From: an uncultured Pelagibacteraceae bacterium
GTDB taxonomy: Bacteria; Pseudomonadota; Alphaproteobacteria; Pelagibacterales; Pelagibacteraceae
Assembly: GCA_902596515.1 (NCBI GenBank)
Contig: CACJUF010000006.1
Span: forward strand, 1-62,464
Length of the DNA: 62,464 bases
Direction: 5' to 3'
The notes below the pieces were generated by a model that did not search any database, had not been told where the DNA came from, and saw only the letters and a program-made list of their open reading frames with translations. Each line of letters begins with the position of its first letter. Within the stretch, counting starts at the first letter, position 1. The translations under genes were made by a program, and so were the position numbers. Shown here one piece after another: positions 19,219-26,632 of the stretch.

Positions 19219-20526
19219 ATGTTAGATCTAATAATCAAAAATGGGCAATGTTATATCAATGGAAAATTAGAGGATAATGATATTGCCGTTAAAGATGGAA
19301 AAATATTAAAAATTGGCCAAATATCAGAAGAGGCAAAAGAAGTCTATGATGCTAAAAATAAAATTACCTTACCTGGCTGTATAGATACTCAGACCCATTT
19401 CAGGGAACCGGGTTCTACAGACACAGAGGATCTTCATTCAGGAAGTAGAGCAGCAGTAGCTGGAGGAATTACAGCAGTATTTGAAATGCCTAACACCAAC
19501 CCTCCAACCTCAAACTTAAAAGAATTTCAAAGAAAACTGGATCTTGCAAAAAACAGAATGTACTGCAATTATGCTTTCTATTTTGGTGCAACAGCAGGTA
19601 ACGTTAGTCAACTCGCTGAGTTAAAAAATTTAGAGGGCTGCTGTGGAATCAAATTGTTTGTAGGTTCCTCAACAGGTAATCTTTTGGTAGCTCTAGAGGA
19701 GGATATTGATAAAGTTTTTCAAAATAGTTCTAAGGTAGTAGCGGTCCACTCAGAAGATGAAGAAATCTTAAACAAGAATAAAAAATTGATTAAAAATGGT
19801 GATGTACATTCTCATCCTATTTGGAGAAGTGAGGAATGTGCAATTTCTTCGACTAGAAGAATAGTTAGACTTGCAAAAAAATATAACAAGAAAGCGCATG
19901 TACTTCATATTACCACTAAACAAGAAGTAGATTTTTTGTCTCAACATAAAGGTAATATTACCTTTGAAATCACTCCACAACATTTAACAATTTATGCACC
20001 TGATTGTTATGATAAACTTGGAACTTATGCGCAGATGAATCCACCAATAAGAGATAAATCTCATTATGATCGACTGTGGTATGCAGTAAGGAATAATTTA
20101 AATGATACAATTGGCTCGGATCACGCACCACATTTAAAAGTTAATAAAGATAAAGAGTATCCCAATTCTCCGTCAGGCATGCCTGGTGTCCAAACACTTA
20201 TGCCCGTAATGTTAGATCATGTTAATCATGGAAAATTATCACTTAATCAATTGATAAATCTGGTATGCGAAAATCCAATAAAAATATTTGGCATACAGAA
20301 CAAAGGATACATTAAAGAGGGATTTGATGCTGACTTTACCATTGTTGATATGAACAAGAAAATAACAATTAAAAATGAAAATATAGAAAGTAAATGTGGA
20401 TGGTCACCTTTTAATGATGTTGAATTTAAGGGAACACCTGTTGCAACAATAATTTCTGGTAAAATAAAGATGAAGGATGGAAAGATTTTAGGTGAGCCTG
20501 AGGGCACCCCTTTAAAATTTAGTTAA
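19219..20526 (+). CDS. pyrC: Dihydroorotase family amidohydrolase
   Basis: Class I dihydroorotase-like enzyme, expected to cyclise N-carbamoylaspartate to dihydroorotate for pyrimidine synthesis. The 435-residue protein has 'LPGCIDTQTHFREPGSTDTE' (51-70), 'AVFEMPNTNPPT', the carboxylated-lysine motif 'GIKLFVGSSTGNL' (Lys145), 'VHSED' (His177), 'AHVLHITT', 'TPQHL' and 'GSDHAPH'. The first His of the usual DxHxH metal motif is Gln58 here (D56-T-Q58-T-H60). A related Gln form occurs in alphaproteobacterial dihydroorotases, so this may be a lineage trait, but a hydantoinase-like role is possible. Divergent from ygfZ; overlaps the SMR gene by 8 nt tail to tail. Confidence 0.85.
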   Translation: MLDLIIKNGQCYINGKLEDNDIAVKDGKILKIGQISEEAKEVYDAKNKITLPGCIDTQTHFREPGSTDTEDLHSGSRAAVAGGITAVFEMPNTNPPTSNLKEFQRKLDLAKNRMYCNYAFYFGATAGNVSQLAELKNLEGCCGIKLFVGSSTGNLLVALEEDIDKVFQNSSKVVAVHSEDEEILNKNKKLIKNGDVHSHPIWRSEECAISSTRRIVRLAKKYNKKAHVLHITTKQEVDFLSQHKGNITFEITPQHLTIYAPDCYDKLGTYAQMNPPIRDKSHYDRLWYAVRNNLNDTIGSDHAPHLKVNKDKEYPNSPSGMPGVQTLMPVMLDHVNHGKLSLNQLINLVCENPIKIFGIQNKGYIKEGFDADFTIVDMNKKITIKNENIESKCGWSPFNDVEFKGTPVATIISGKIKMKDGKILGEPEGTPLKFS

Positions 20527-20851
20527 TTTTTACAGTAAAACTATTAACCAGTATCACACCAATAACTATAAGGAATAATCCAGCGATAGCTTGCCAAGCT
20601 AAAGTTTGTTTAAAAAAGAAATATCCAAGTAATGCTATTGTAAATACCCCAAGTCCACTCCAAGTAGCATAAACAATTGCAATCGGCAGTTTATCCATAA
20701 CAAAAGTCATTAAATAGAAAGACACCAAATAGAATATTGTTAAACAAACCGTTGGAATAACCTTGGTAAAATTTTGTGAAACTGGCAATAACATTGTTCC
20801 AGCTACCTCACAAAATATAGCAATAAGTAAAAAAGAGTATGTTTTAACCAT
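20519..20851 (-). CDS. Small multidrug resistance (EmrE/SugE-type) transporter
   Basis: Four-helix inner-membrane proton antiporter of the SMR family, 110 residues. The essential membrane glutamate is Glu15 in 'AIFCEVAGTMLLPVS', followed by the second helix 'VCLTIFYLVSFYLMTFVM', the GG7-like 'AIVYATWSGLGVF' with the conserved Trp, and a fourth helix ending 'LFLIVIGVILVNS'. Substrate (quaternary ammonium, guanidinium or polyamine) cannot be told. It overlaps the acyl-CoA synthetase start by 8 nt, so it may be co-transcribed with it. Confidence 0.9.
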   Translation of the reverse strand: MVKTYSFLLIAIFCEVAGTMLLPVSQNFTKVIPTVCLTIFYLVSFYLMTFVMDKLPIAIVYATWSGLGVFTIALLGYFFFKQTLAWQAIAGLFLIVIGVILVNSFTVKIN

Positions 20852-22745
20852 TATTAAGTATTTTATTTTTAATCAAGTCTTGTTTGATCTCATCAAGAAT
20901 TGCAGGATCATCAATAGTTGGAGGCATTTTATACTCAACATTATCAGCAATTTTTCTAATTGTTCCTCTTAAAATTTTTCCAGATCTTGTTTTTGGAAGT
21001 CTTTTGATAACTATTGCAACTTTAAATGCAGCCACAGGACCAATTTTATCTCTAACCATTTGAATACATTCCTTTGAAATTGTTTCGTTATCTTTATCAA
21101 CTCCAGCTTTTAAAACTATTAATCCTATTGGTAATTGTCCCTTTAATTTATCTGTAATACCAAGAACTGCACACTCAGCTACTGATTGATGTTCAGATAA
21201 AACTTCTTCAATGGCACCAGTTGACAATCTATGGCCAGCAACATTTATAATGTCGTCAGTCCTAGACATAATCCAGATATAGCCATCCTCGTCAATATGA
21301 CCTGCATCATAAGTTTGATAGTAACCATCATAGTTTGACATATAATTTTCCTTGTATCTTTGATCTGCATTCCAAAGAGTTGGAAATGTACCAGGAGGTA
21401 AAGGCAATTTAACTACAATATCTCCCATTTCGTTTGGTTTAGCTAAAGTTTGATCTGACTTAATAATTTTTACATCATAACCTGGTACTGCTTTACAGGC
21501 TGAACCATATTTTGTTTTCATCATTTCAATTCCTGTGCAATTTGAGCTTATTGCCCAACTTGTTTCAGTTTGCCACCAATGATCTATTACTGGAACTTTT
21601 AATAAATTTTCTGCCCATTTGATTGTATCTGGATCTGCTCTTTCTCCAGCAAGAAATAAACTTTCAAAACTACTCAAATCGTATTTAGAGAAGAATTTTC
21701 CATCAGGATCTTCTTTTTTAATTGCTCTAAATGCTGTTGGAGCCGTAAATAAAGATTTTACCTTATAATCAGATATGATTTTCCAGAAAGCTCCTGCATC
21801 AGGTGTGCCTACAGGTTTACCCTCAAACAAAACTGTTGTGCACCCTTTAAATAAAGGAGCGTAAACAATGTAAGAGTGACCTACAATCCAACCAATATCA
21901 CTAGCTGACCACCAAATATCTCCTTCATCAATGTTGTAGATATTTTTCATTGTCCATTTCAAAGCTACTATGTGACCTCCAATATCTCTTACAATTCCTT
22001 TGGGTGTTCCTGTTGTGCCCGAGGTATAAAGTATGTAAGCAAACTCATTTGAATTCATCTCTACACAGTCAGTATCTTTTGCATCAGCTAGTGCCTCGTC
22101 CCAACTAATTTCAGTGGGTGCATTTAATTTAGCCTCATGACCTTTTCTTTGAAATAAAATCATCTTACTTATCTTATGACTTGCTAGTTTGACTGCTTCA
22201 TCTACTAATGGCTTGTATTCAACCGTCCTACCTGGCTCAAAACCACATGATGCTGTGACTAGAATTTTAGCTTTGCTGTCATCTATTCTGCTTGCAAGTT
22301 CATTTGATGCAAATCCTCCAAAAACAACAGAGTGTATTGCTCCAATTCGTCCACAAGCAAGCATTGCGATGACTGCTTCAGGGATCATTGGCATATAAAT
22401 TATTACTCTATCACCCTTACCAACACCTTGATTTTTTAAAGCACCAGCAAATTTAGAAACTTTTGATCTTAATTCCTCATATGTAAGCTTACTTTTGTTA
22501 CCAGTGATGGGACTATCATAAATTAGTGCAGTTTTTTTACCTTGACCCTTATCAATGTGAATATCTAATGCATTGTAGCAAGTGTTTGTAATCCCGTCCT
22601 CAAACCATTTGAAGAAAGGAGGGTTTGACTTGTTTAAAATTTTTGTGGGTTTTTTAAACCAAAATATATCGTCAGATGCCTCTCTCCAGAAATTCTCTGG
22701 ATCTTCAATTGATTTTCTATAAATTTCCTTGAATTTATCTGACAT
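20844..22745 (-). CDS. prpE: Acyl-CoA synthetase, propionate-CoA ligase (PrpE/ACSS3) type
   Basis: AMP-forming ligase activating propionate (or acetate) to the CoA thioester. The 633-residue protein has the ATP-binding 'YILYTSGTTGTPKGIVRDIG', 'ASDIGWIVGHSYIVYAPLF', 'VPVIDHWWQTETSWAI', and the C-terminal 'LPKTRSGKILRGTIRKI' with the acetylatable lysine. Matches to PrpE at 'GGHIVALKWTM' (PrpE: GGYAVALATSM) and 'TIDDPAILDEI' (PrpE: TIDDPASLQQI) favour propionate ligase over Acs. It is divergent from proteorhodopsin, sharing the 212-bp intergenic region. Confidence 0.85.
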   Translation of the reverse strand: MSDKFKEIYRKSIEDPENFWREASDDIFWFKKPTKILNKSNPPFFKWFEDGITNTCYNALDIHIDKGQGKKTALIYDSPITGNKSKLTYEELRSKVSKFAGALKNQGVGKGDRVIIYMPMIPEAVIAMLACGRIGAIHSVVFGGFASNELASRIDDSKAKILVTASCGFEPGRTVEYKPLVDEAVKLASHKISKMILFQRKGHEAKLNAPTEISWDEALADAKDTDCVEMNSNEFAYILYTSGTTGTPKGIVRDIGGHIVALKWTMKNIYNIDEGDIWWSASDIGWIVGHSYIVYAPLFKGCTTVLFEGKPVGTPDAGAFWKIISDYKVKSLFTAPTAFRAIKKEDPDGKFFSKYDLSSFESLFLAGERADPDTIKWAENLLKVPVIDHWWQTETSWAISSNCTGIEMMKTKYGSACKAVPGYDVKIIKSDQTLAKPNEMGDIVVKLPLPPGTFPTLWNADQRYKENYMSNYDGYYQTYDAGHIDEDGYIWIMSRTDDIINVAGHRLSTGAIEEVLSEHQSVAECAVLGITDKLKGQLPIGLIVLKAGVDKDNETISKECIQMVRDKIGPVAAFKVAIVIKRLPKTRSGKILRGTIRKIADNVEYKMPPTIDDPAILDEIKQDLIKNKILNNG

Positions 22746-22891
22746 AGTTAAAGTTGATTCGTTAGTTAATTTATTGTGGTTTTTAAATCACAAATTGTAT
22801 TTAATTTTAAAAAACGAGTAAAATCAATGTAAATTAATGACAATTATGTCTTCTATTAAGTGATTTTATTTGGTATTTAACCACAACTTTT

Positions 22892-22927
22892 GCTTAGGGA
22901 AGCCTAAGCTTAGTTTATATAAACTAA
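22892..22927 (+). promoter_or_regulatory. Nested palindromes in the proteorhodopsin leader
   Basis: Three overlapping self-complementary elements. GCTTAGG-GAAG-CCTAAGC (22892-22909) is a perfect 7-bp stem with a 4-nt loop. CTAAGCTTAG (22904-22913) is a 10-bp palindrome. TTAGTTTATATAAACTAA (22910-22927) is an 18-bp perfect palindrome. The middle element shares bases with both others, so the pairings are mutually exclusive. They end 30 nt before the ATG. They could be an operator or a leader RNA structure; sequence alone does not decide. Confidence 0.7.
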
Positions 22928-22942
22928 AGTAAAAACTAACTA

Positions 22943-22950
22943 AAGAGGGA
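22943..22950 (+). promoter_or_regulatory. Strong ribosome binding site of proteorhodopsin
   Basis: AAGAGGGA (22943-22950) lies 7 nt before the ATG at 22958. Most genes in this window have no clear Shine-Dalgarno sequence, so this stands out and fits a highly translated message. Confidence 0.75.
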
Positions 22951-22957
22951 GTTTTTT

Positions 22958-23734
22958 ATGAAAAAACTTAAACTGTTTGCTCTAGCAGCTTTAGCCCTAG
23001 TGGGTTATGCAGGTGTTGCTAACGCAGCAGACGCAACGATGTTAGCTCAGGATGACTTTGTTGGAATATCTTTTTGGATAATTTCAATGGGTATGTTAGC
23101 GGCTACAGCTTTCTTCTTCATGGAGAGAGGTACTGTTAACCCTGCGTGGAAAACATCAGTAACTGTTGCAGGTCTTGTAACTGGTATTGCTTTCATTCAC
23201 TACATGTACATGAGAGAAGTATGGGTTGCTACAGGTGACTCACCAACAGTATACAGATATATTGACTGGTTAATTACTGTGCCATTACAGATGGTAGAAT
23301 TCTACTTAATTCTAGTAGCAGTAAGAAAAGCAAACTCTGGAATGTTCTGGAGATTGTTAATCGGTTCATTAGTAATGTTAATCGGAGGATACTTAGGAGA
23401 AGCTGGATACATCAATGCTACACTTGGTTTTGTAATCGGTATGGCTGGATGGATTTACATTCTATATGAAATATTCTCTGGTGAAGCTGGAAGAGCTGCT
23501 GCTAAAAGCGGTAACAAAGCTCTTGTAACTGCGTTCGGTGCAATGAGAATGATTGTAACTGTAGGTTGGGCTATTTATCCATTAGGTTATGTATTTGGTT
23601 ACCTAACAGGTGGTGTAGATGCTAACTCACTAAACGTTGTTTACAACTTAGCTGACTTCATTAACAAAATTGCATTCGGTCTAGTAATCTGGGCTGCTGC
23701 AATGAGTTCAGGAGCTGGCTCAAGAGCAAGATAA
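22958..23734 (+). CDS. Proteorhodopsin, blue-absorbing type
   Basis: Retinal-binding, light-driven outward proton pump of the inner membrane. The 258-residue protein has a cleavable signal peptide ending 'GVANA' (residue 23) and seven helices. Key residues with offset +6 to the eBAC31A08 numbering: Asp103 (proton acceptor, in 'RYIDWLITVP'), Glu114 (donor, 'EFYLIL'), Lys237 (retinal Schiff base, 'FINKIAFG') and His81 (acceptor partner). The tuning position is Gln111 ('VPLQMVEFY'), which in this family gives blue absorption, while Leu gives green. Strong ribosome site, structured leader and a terminator right after the gene point to high, largely monocistronic expression. Codons look more G/C-ending than neighbours. 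Retinal genes are not in the window. Confidence 0.97.
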   Translation: MKKLKLFALAALALVGYAGVANAADATMLAQDDFVGISFWIISMGMLAATAFFFMERGTVNPAWKTSVTVAGLVTGIAFIHYMYMREVWVATGDSPTVYRYIDWLITVPLQMVEFYLILVAVRKANSGMFWRLLIGSLVMLIGGYLGEAGYINATLGFVIGMAGWIYILYEIFSGEAGRAAAKSGNKALVTAFGAMRMIVTVGWAIYPLGYVFGYLTGGVDANSLNVVYNLADFINKIAFGLVIWAAAMSSGAGSRAR

Positions 23735-23759
23735 TTACTAAGTAATTAAAATAATTTTA

Positions 23760-23797
23760 GGGCGAGTATGTTTTTACATACTTGCCCTATTTTTTTT
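23760..23797 (+). terminator. Rho-independent terminator after proteorhodopsin
   Basis: GGGCGAGTATG (23760-23770) pairs with CATACTTGCCC (23777-23787) with one G-U pair and a 6-nt loop, followed by a run of T residues (23789-23797). It separates proteorhodopsin from ferredoxin 20 nt further on, so downstream genes depend on read-through or their own promoter. Confidence 0.9.
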
Positions 23798-23816
23798 GAT
23801 CCCTATATTCAATTAA

Positions 23817-24137
23817 ATGGCAAAAATAACATACATAACTTCTGATAATCAAACTCATACAGTTGAGGTGCAAAATGGTCTTACTGTTATGGAGGGAGCT
23901 GTTCAAAATGATATTCCTGGTATCGATGCAGATTGTGGTGGAGGGATGGCGTGTGCAACCTGCCATGTTTATGTCAAAGAAGATTGGTTTAATAAAATCC
24001 CAAAAAAAGAAGATGGAGAAGATGATATGTTAGATATGGCATTTGAACCAAAAACAAATAGTAGGCTAAGTTGTCAAATAATTGTTTCAGATGAATTAGA
24101 TGGACTTGAAGTAAACATACCATCCAAACAAGCTTAA
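23817..24137 (+). CDS. [2Fe-2S] ferredoxin, adrenodoxin/putidaredoxin type
   Basis: Small electron carrier of 106 residues. Cluster ligands Cys40, Cys46, Cys49 and Cys86 follow the vertebrate-type pattern C-x5-C-x2-C...C ('[17 protein letters not shown]', 'SRLSCQIIV'). It is directly followed (no gap) by a thioredoxin-reductase-like ferredoxin-NADP reductase, its probable redox partner, and lies after the proteorhodopsin terminator, the usual SAR11 order. Which oxygenase or Fe-S pathway it serves is not visible here. Confidence 0.93.
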   Translation: MAKITYITSDNQTHTVEVQNGLTVMEGAVQNDIPGIDADCGGGMACATCHVYVKEDWFNKIPKKEDGEDDMLDMAFEPKTNSRLSCQIIVSDELDGLEVNIPSKQA

Positions 24138-25154
24138 ATGAAAAAAACTGATGCATTAATTATTGGAGCAGGTCCAACAGGACTTTTTACTGCTCATCAA
24201 TTAAAATTAATCGGATTAGATTGTGAGATAGTTGATAATTTAGATAAAATTGGAGGTCAATGCATCGAACTTTATCCTGATAAGCCAATTTACGATATAC
24301 CCGCTGTACCCGAATGTACAGGAGAAGAACTTACTAATAATTTATTAAATCAATTAAAACCTTTTGATATCAAATTTCATTTAAGTGAAAGAGTTGAAGA
24401 AGTAAAAAAAGAGGAAAATAATTGGTTAGTAAAAACTAGTGGAGGTAATTCTTTTTTGACACCAAATGTAATTATTGCAGGTGGCGTTGGTTCATTTGAG
24501 CCCCGAAAATTTTCACCAAAAGAGTGTGAAAAATTTGAAAATAAATCATTGTTTTATTCGGTAAAAGATAAAAATATTTTCAATGGAAAAACAGTTTCAA
24601 TTTTTGGAGGTGGAGATAGCGCATTAGATTGGGCTATTGAGTTATCAAAAGAGTCTCATGTTAACTTGATACACAGACGAGATGAATTTAGAGGCGCACA
24701 AGCTACTGTTGATAAAATGCATGCATTAGTAAAAGACGGTAAAATTAATCTTTTTACTAAATATCAAATGGCAAATGTTCATGGAGAACAAACACTAGAA
24801 AGCATTGATATCAAACATGATAATGATGAAATAAAAAACTTAAAGACTGAATATGTTTTAGGTTTTTTTGGTCTTATTATGCAACTAGGACCAATTGCTA
24901 ATTGGGGACTTAATCTGAATAAAAAAACTATAGAGGTAGATACTGAAAAATTTGAAACTAATCAAAAAGGTATTTATGCAGTGGGTGATATCTGTAATTA
25001 TCCTGGTAAATTAAAACTAATCTTGTCAGGTTTCCATGAAGGAGCTTTAGCAGCAAGAGCATGTTTCAAATTAGCAAGACCTGATGAAAAATATAGATTT
25101 GAATTTACAACAACCTCAACAAACTTATTGAAAAGACTTGGAAAAAAAGAGTGA
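24138..25154 (+). CDS. Ferredoxin-NADP+ reductase, thioredoxin-reductase-like
   Basis: FAD enzyme that moves electrons between NADPH and ferredoxin. The 338-residue protein has an N-terminal FAD motif 'IIGAGPTGLFTAHQLKLIG', 'GGQCIELYPDKPIYDIPA', the NADPH-binding 'SIFGGGDSALDWAIEL' and the C-terminal FAD motif 'GIYAVGDICNYPGKLKLI'. There is no CxxC redox pair in the NADPH domain, so it is not thioredoxin reductase but the YumC-type FNR. It starts one base after the ferredoxin stop and overlaps the GST gene by 4 nt. Confidence 0.93.
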   Translation: MKKTDALIIGAGPTGLFTAHQLKLIGLDCEIVDNLDKIGGQCIELYPDKPIYDIPAVPECTGEELTNNLLNQLKPFDIKFHLSERVEEVKKEENNWLVKTSGGNSFLTPNVIIAGGVGSFEPRKFSPKECEKFENKSLFYSVKDKNIFNGKTVSIFGGGDSALDWAIELSKESHVNLIHRRDEFRGAQATVDKMHALVKDGKINLFTKYQMANVHGEQTLESIDIKHDNDEIKNLKTEYVLGFFGLIMQLGPIANWGLNLNKKTIEVDTEKFETNQKGIYAVGDICNYPGKLKLILSGFHEGALAARACFKLARPDEKYRFEFTTTSTNLLKRLGKKE

Positions 25155-25780
25155 TAGATCTTTACTCAGCTAATACTCCTAATGGCAAAAAAATTAGTAT
25201 TATGCTTGAGGAAATTGGATTTGATTACAAAGTAATCAAAGTTGATATTAATAATGGTGAACAATTTAAAGATGAGTTTAAAAAAATAAGTCCTTTAAGT
25301 AAAATTCCAGTAATTATTGATCATAAAAACAAAAAAACGATCTTTGAGTCTGGAGCAATCTTGATTTATTTAGCTGAGCTAAGTGGAAAATTTTATAATT
25401 CTGAAGAAAGATTAGAAATTAATCAGTGGTTGATGGCTCAAATGGGTTATGTTGGTCCAATGTTAGGTCAACACCATCAATTCCATCATTATAATCCTGG
25501 AAAAAGTAAATTTGGTGAGGAGAGATATTTTAAAATTTCTAAACGAATATACAAGGAATTGGACGAGAGATTATCTAAATCAAAATATTTATCAGGTGAT
25601 AATTACACAATTGCAGATATTGGGACATTCCCTTGGATAGCAAGACACGAATGGCATGACATTGGTCTTAAAAATTTTAAAAATCTTACCAGATGGTACG
25701 AAGAAATTTCAAAAAGAGATGGTGTTAAAAAGGGATTTGCTTTTATGGATGAAAATGAAGTTCCACCTAAACCATATTAG
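25151..25780 (+). CDS. Glutathione S-transferase family protein (YfcG/YghU-like)
   Basis: Cytosolic thiol transferase or disulfide reductase, 209 residues. The N-terminal thioredoxin fold begins 'DLYSANTPNGKKISIMLEEI' with 'SKIPVI' (cis-Pro) and 'ESGAILIYLAE' (glutathione-binding Glu-Ser); the C-terminal helical domain includes 'QWLMAQMGYVGPMLGQHHQF' and 'YTIADIGTFPWIARHEW', which resembles the YfcG/YghU subgroup. The start is GTG at 25151 within GTGA shared with the FNR stop, implying translational coupling. Its stop overlaps a micro-ORF on the other strand by 4 nt. Confidence 0.9.
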   Translation: MIDLYSANTPNGKKISIMLEEIGFDYKVIKVDINNGEQFKDEFKKISPLSKIPVIIDHKNKKTIFESGAILIYLAELSGKFYNSEERLEINQWLMAQMGYVGPMLGQHHQFHHYNPGKSKFGEERYFKISKRIYKELDERLSKSKYLSGDNYTIADIGTFPWIARHEWHDIGLKNFKNLTRWYEEISKRDGVKKGFAFMDENEVPPKPY

Positions 25781-25881
25781 TTCATTGAGCTAAGTAATCT
25801 AAATAAAGACGCAAAAATCCCATGACCTGAAACCTCTATAGCGAGGACAATGATAATTATCAAAAGTATTTTTGTATCCAT
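25777..25881 (-). CDS. Micro-ORF, 34-residue single-span membrane peptide
   Basis: Not recognised. It would encode 34 residues with one strongly hydrophobic segment 'ILLIIIIVLAI' at residues 5-15 after a short polar N-terminus MDTK. The ATG (25879-25881) overlaps the stop of the preceding 41-residue ORF by one base (TAATG), and its own stop overlaps the GST stop in a 4-bp tail-to-tail junction, the same arrangement as other real gene pairs here. That exact fit, filling an otherwise empty 100 bases, is the main reason to believe it. No database check was possible; it could be chance. Confidence 0.5.
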   Translation of the reverse strand: MDTKILLIIIIVLAIEVSGHGIFASLFRLLSSMN

Positions 25882-26006
25882 TAACTAAATACAATAAATA
25901 ACAAAATTATCCAAAACAAACCATAATAATAATATATATACTTTTTAGTAAAATAATAAGTTACGGGATTATGAACTTTTTTAGTTTTTTTCTTTTTTTT
26001 AGTCAT
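25881..26006 (-). CDS. Micro-ORF, 41-residue basic single-span membrane peptide
   Basis: Not recognised. The ATG at 26006 lies inside the last codons of dksA (8-nt overlap), and the ORF runs 41 residues: a lysine-rich head 'MTKKKKKTKKVHNPV', an aromatic stretch 'YYFTKKYIYYYYGLFW' and a hydrophobic end 'IILLFIVFS'. This looks like a small inner-membrane protein with its basic N-terminus in the cytoplasm. A longer in-frame start at 26066 exists but is inside dksA. Followed with a one-base overlap by the 34-residue ORF. Function unknown. Confidence 0.55.
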   Translation of the reverse strand: MTKKKKKTKKVHNPVTYYFTKKYIYYYYGLFWIILLFIVFS

Positions 26007-26553
26007 CGGCGTGAACTTTTTCATCCTTCTCATGTTTTTCTTGAGCAGCAATTGTATACTTTGCAACCGGTCTTGCCATAAGCCTTTTTAACCCAATTGG
26101 TTCTGCTGTATCTAAACAGTATCCATAAGTATCTTCTCTAATTCTTGCTAGCGCTTTATCTATTTCTGAAATGAGTTTAATTTGCCTATTAATAGCTTTC
26201 ATCTCAACATTTTTATCAGTGTAGGAGCTCGCCTGATCTACAATATCTGCCGAAATGCTATTATCATCCAAACTTCCATTATAAAGAGCTTCATTATTTG
26301 CTCTTACCAAATCTTTCCTCCACTCTTGAAGCTTCATTCTAAAAAATACTTTGTGTTTCTCGCACATATATTTTTCAGTATCCTTTGGAATATAAGTTTT
26401 AGAAATTTTAATTGGACCTTTAATTGTCTCTTTAGTTTTAGCTACTGTAGTTTTAACTGATACTGTTTTAGCAGCTGTCTTAACTTTATTTTTACTGGCA
26501 GTTTTATTCTTTGCTTTTACAACTTTTTTTTTAACTTTGCTGGTTTTAGCCAT
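25999..26553 (-). CDS. dksA: DksA-family RNA polymerase-binding transcription factor
   Basis: Binds the RNA polymerase secondary channel and, with ppGpp, adjusts rRNA and amino-acid promoters. In 184 residues: a Lys/Ala/Thr-rich tail (1-50, 17 lysines and one acidic residue), the coiled coil with the tip motif D103-x-x-D106-x-A108, and the globular end 'YGYCLDTAEPIGLKRLMARP'. Only one of the four zinc cysteines remains (Cys146; the others are Thr149, Thr167, Ala170), as in zinc-free alphaproteobacterial DksA. The tail is an unusual addition. A good promoter lies upstream; two micro-ORFs follow in overlap. Confidence 0.9.
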   Translation of the reverse strand: MAKTSKVKKKVVKAKNKTASKNKVKTAAKTVSVKTTVAKTKETIKGPIKISKTYIPKDTEKYMCEKHKVFFRMKLQEWRKDLVRANNEALYNGSLDDNSISADIVDQASSYTDKNVEMKAINRQIKLISEIDKALARIREDTYGYCLDTAEPIGLKRLMARPVAKYTIAAQEKHEKDEKVHADD

Positions 26554-26575
26554 ATTTTCTAATTAAGTTCGAGGG

Positions 26576-26603
26576 AGTATATTCAGCAAAATATGGGTGT
26601 CAA
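26576..26603 (-). promoter_or_regulatory. Sigma-70 promoter of dksA
   Basis: On the minus strand a perfect -35 TTGACA (26598-26603), 16-nt spacer, and -10 TATACT (26576-26581). The -10 ends 22 nt before the dksA ATG at 26553. One of the two best promoter matches in the window. Confidence 0.75.
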
Positions 26604-26632
26604 GCAACGTTAATTATTGTAATTATTAAGCA

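Larger units (their letters stand above)
22746..22957. promoter_or_regulatory. Divergent control region between prpE and proteorhodopsin
   Basis: The longest gene-free stretch in the window. It must carry promoters for both flanking genes. Towards prpE it is very AT-rich with a weak TTGTG/CACAA inverted repeat (22772-22791). Towards proteorhodopsin it has the palindrome cluster described separately and a good ribosome binding site. I could not identify a single convincing -35/-10 pair for either gene; TTGCTT (22890) with TATATA (22916) has a 20-nt spacer and is weak. Confidence 0.6.

Noticed and set aside
22772..22791. TTGTG/CACAA inverted repeat near prpE
   Set aside because: Five-base arms with a ten-base gap in AT-rich DNA are not distinctive enough to call an operator.
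22833..22862. Short upstream reading frame of 8 codons before proteorhodopsin (MTIMSSIK)
   Set aside because: Too short to judge, no ribosome site, about 95 nt from the gene and in an AT-rich region where such frames are expected by chance.
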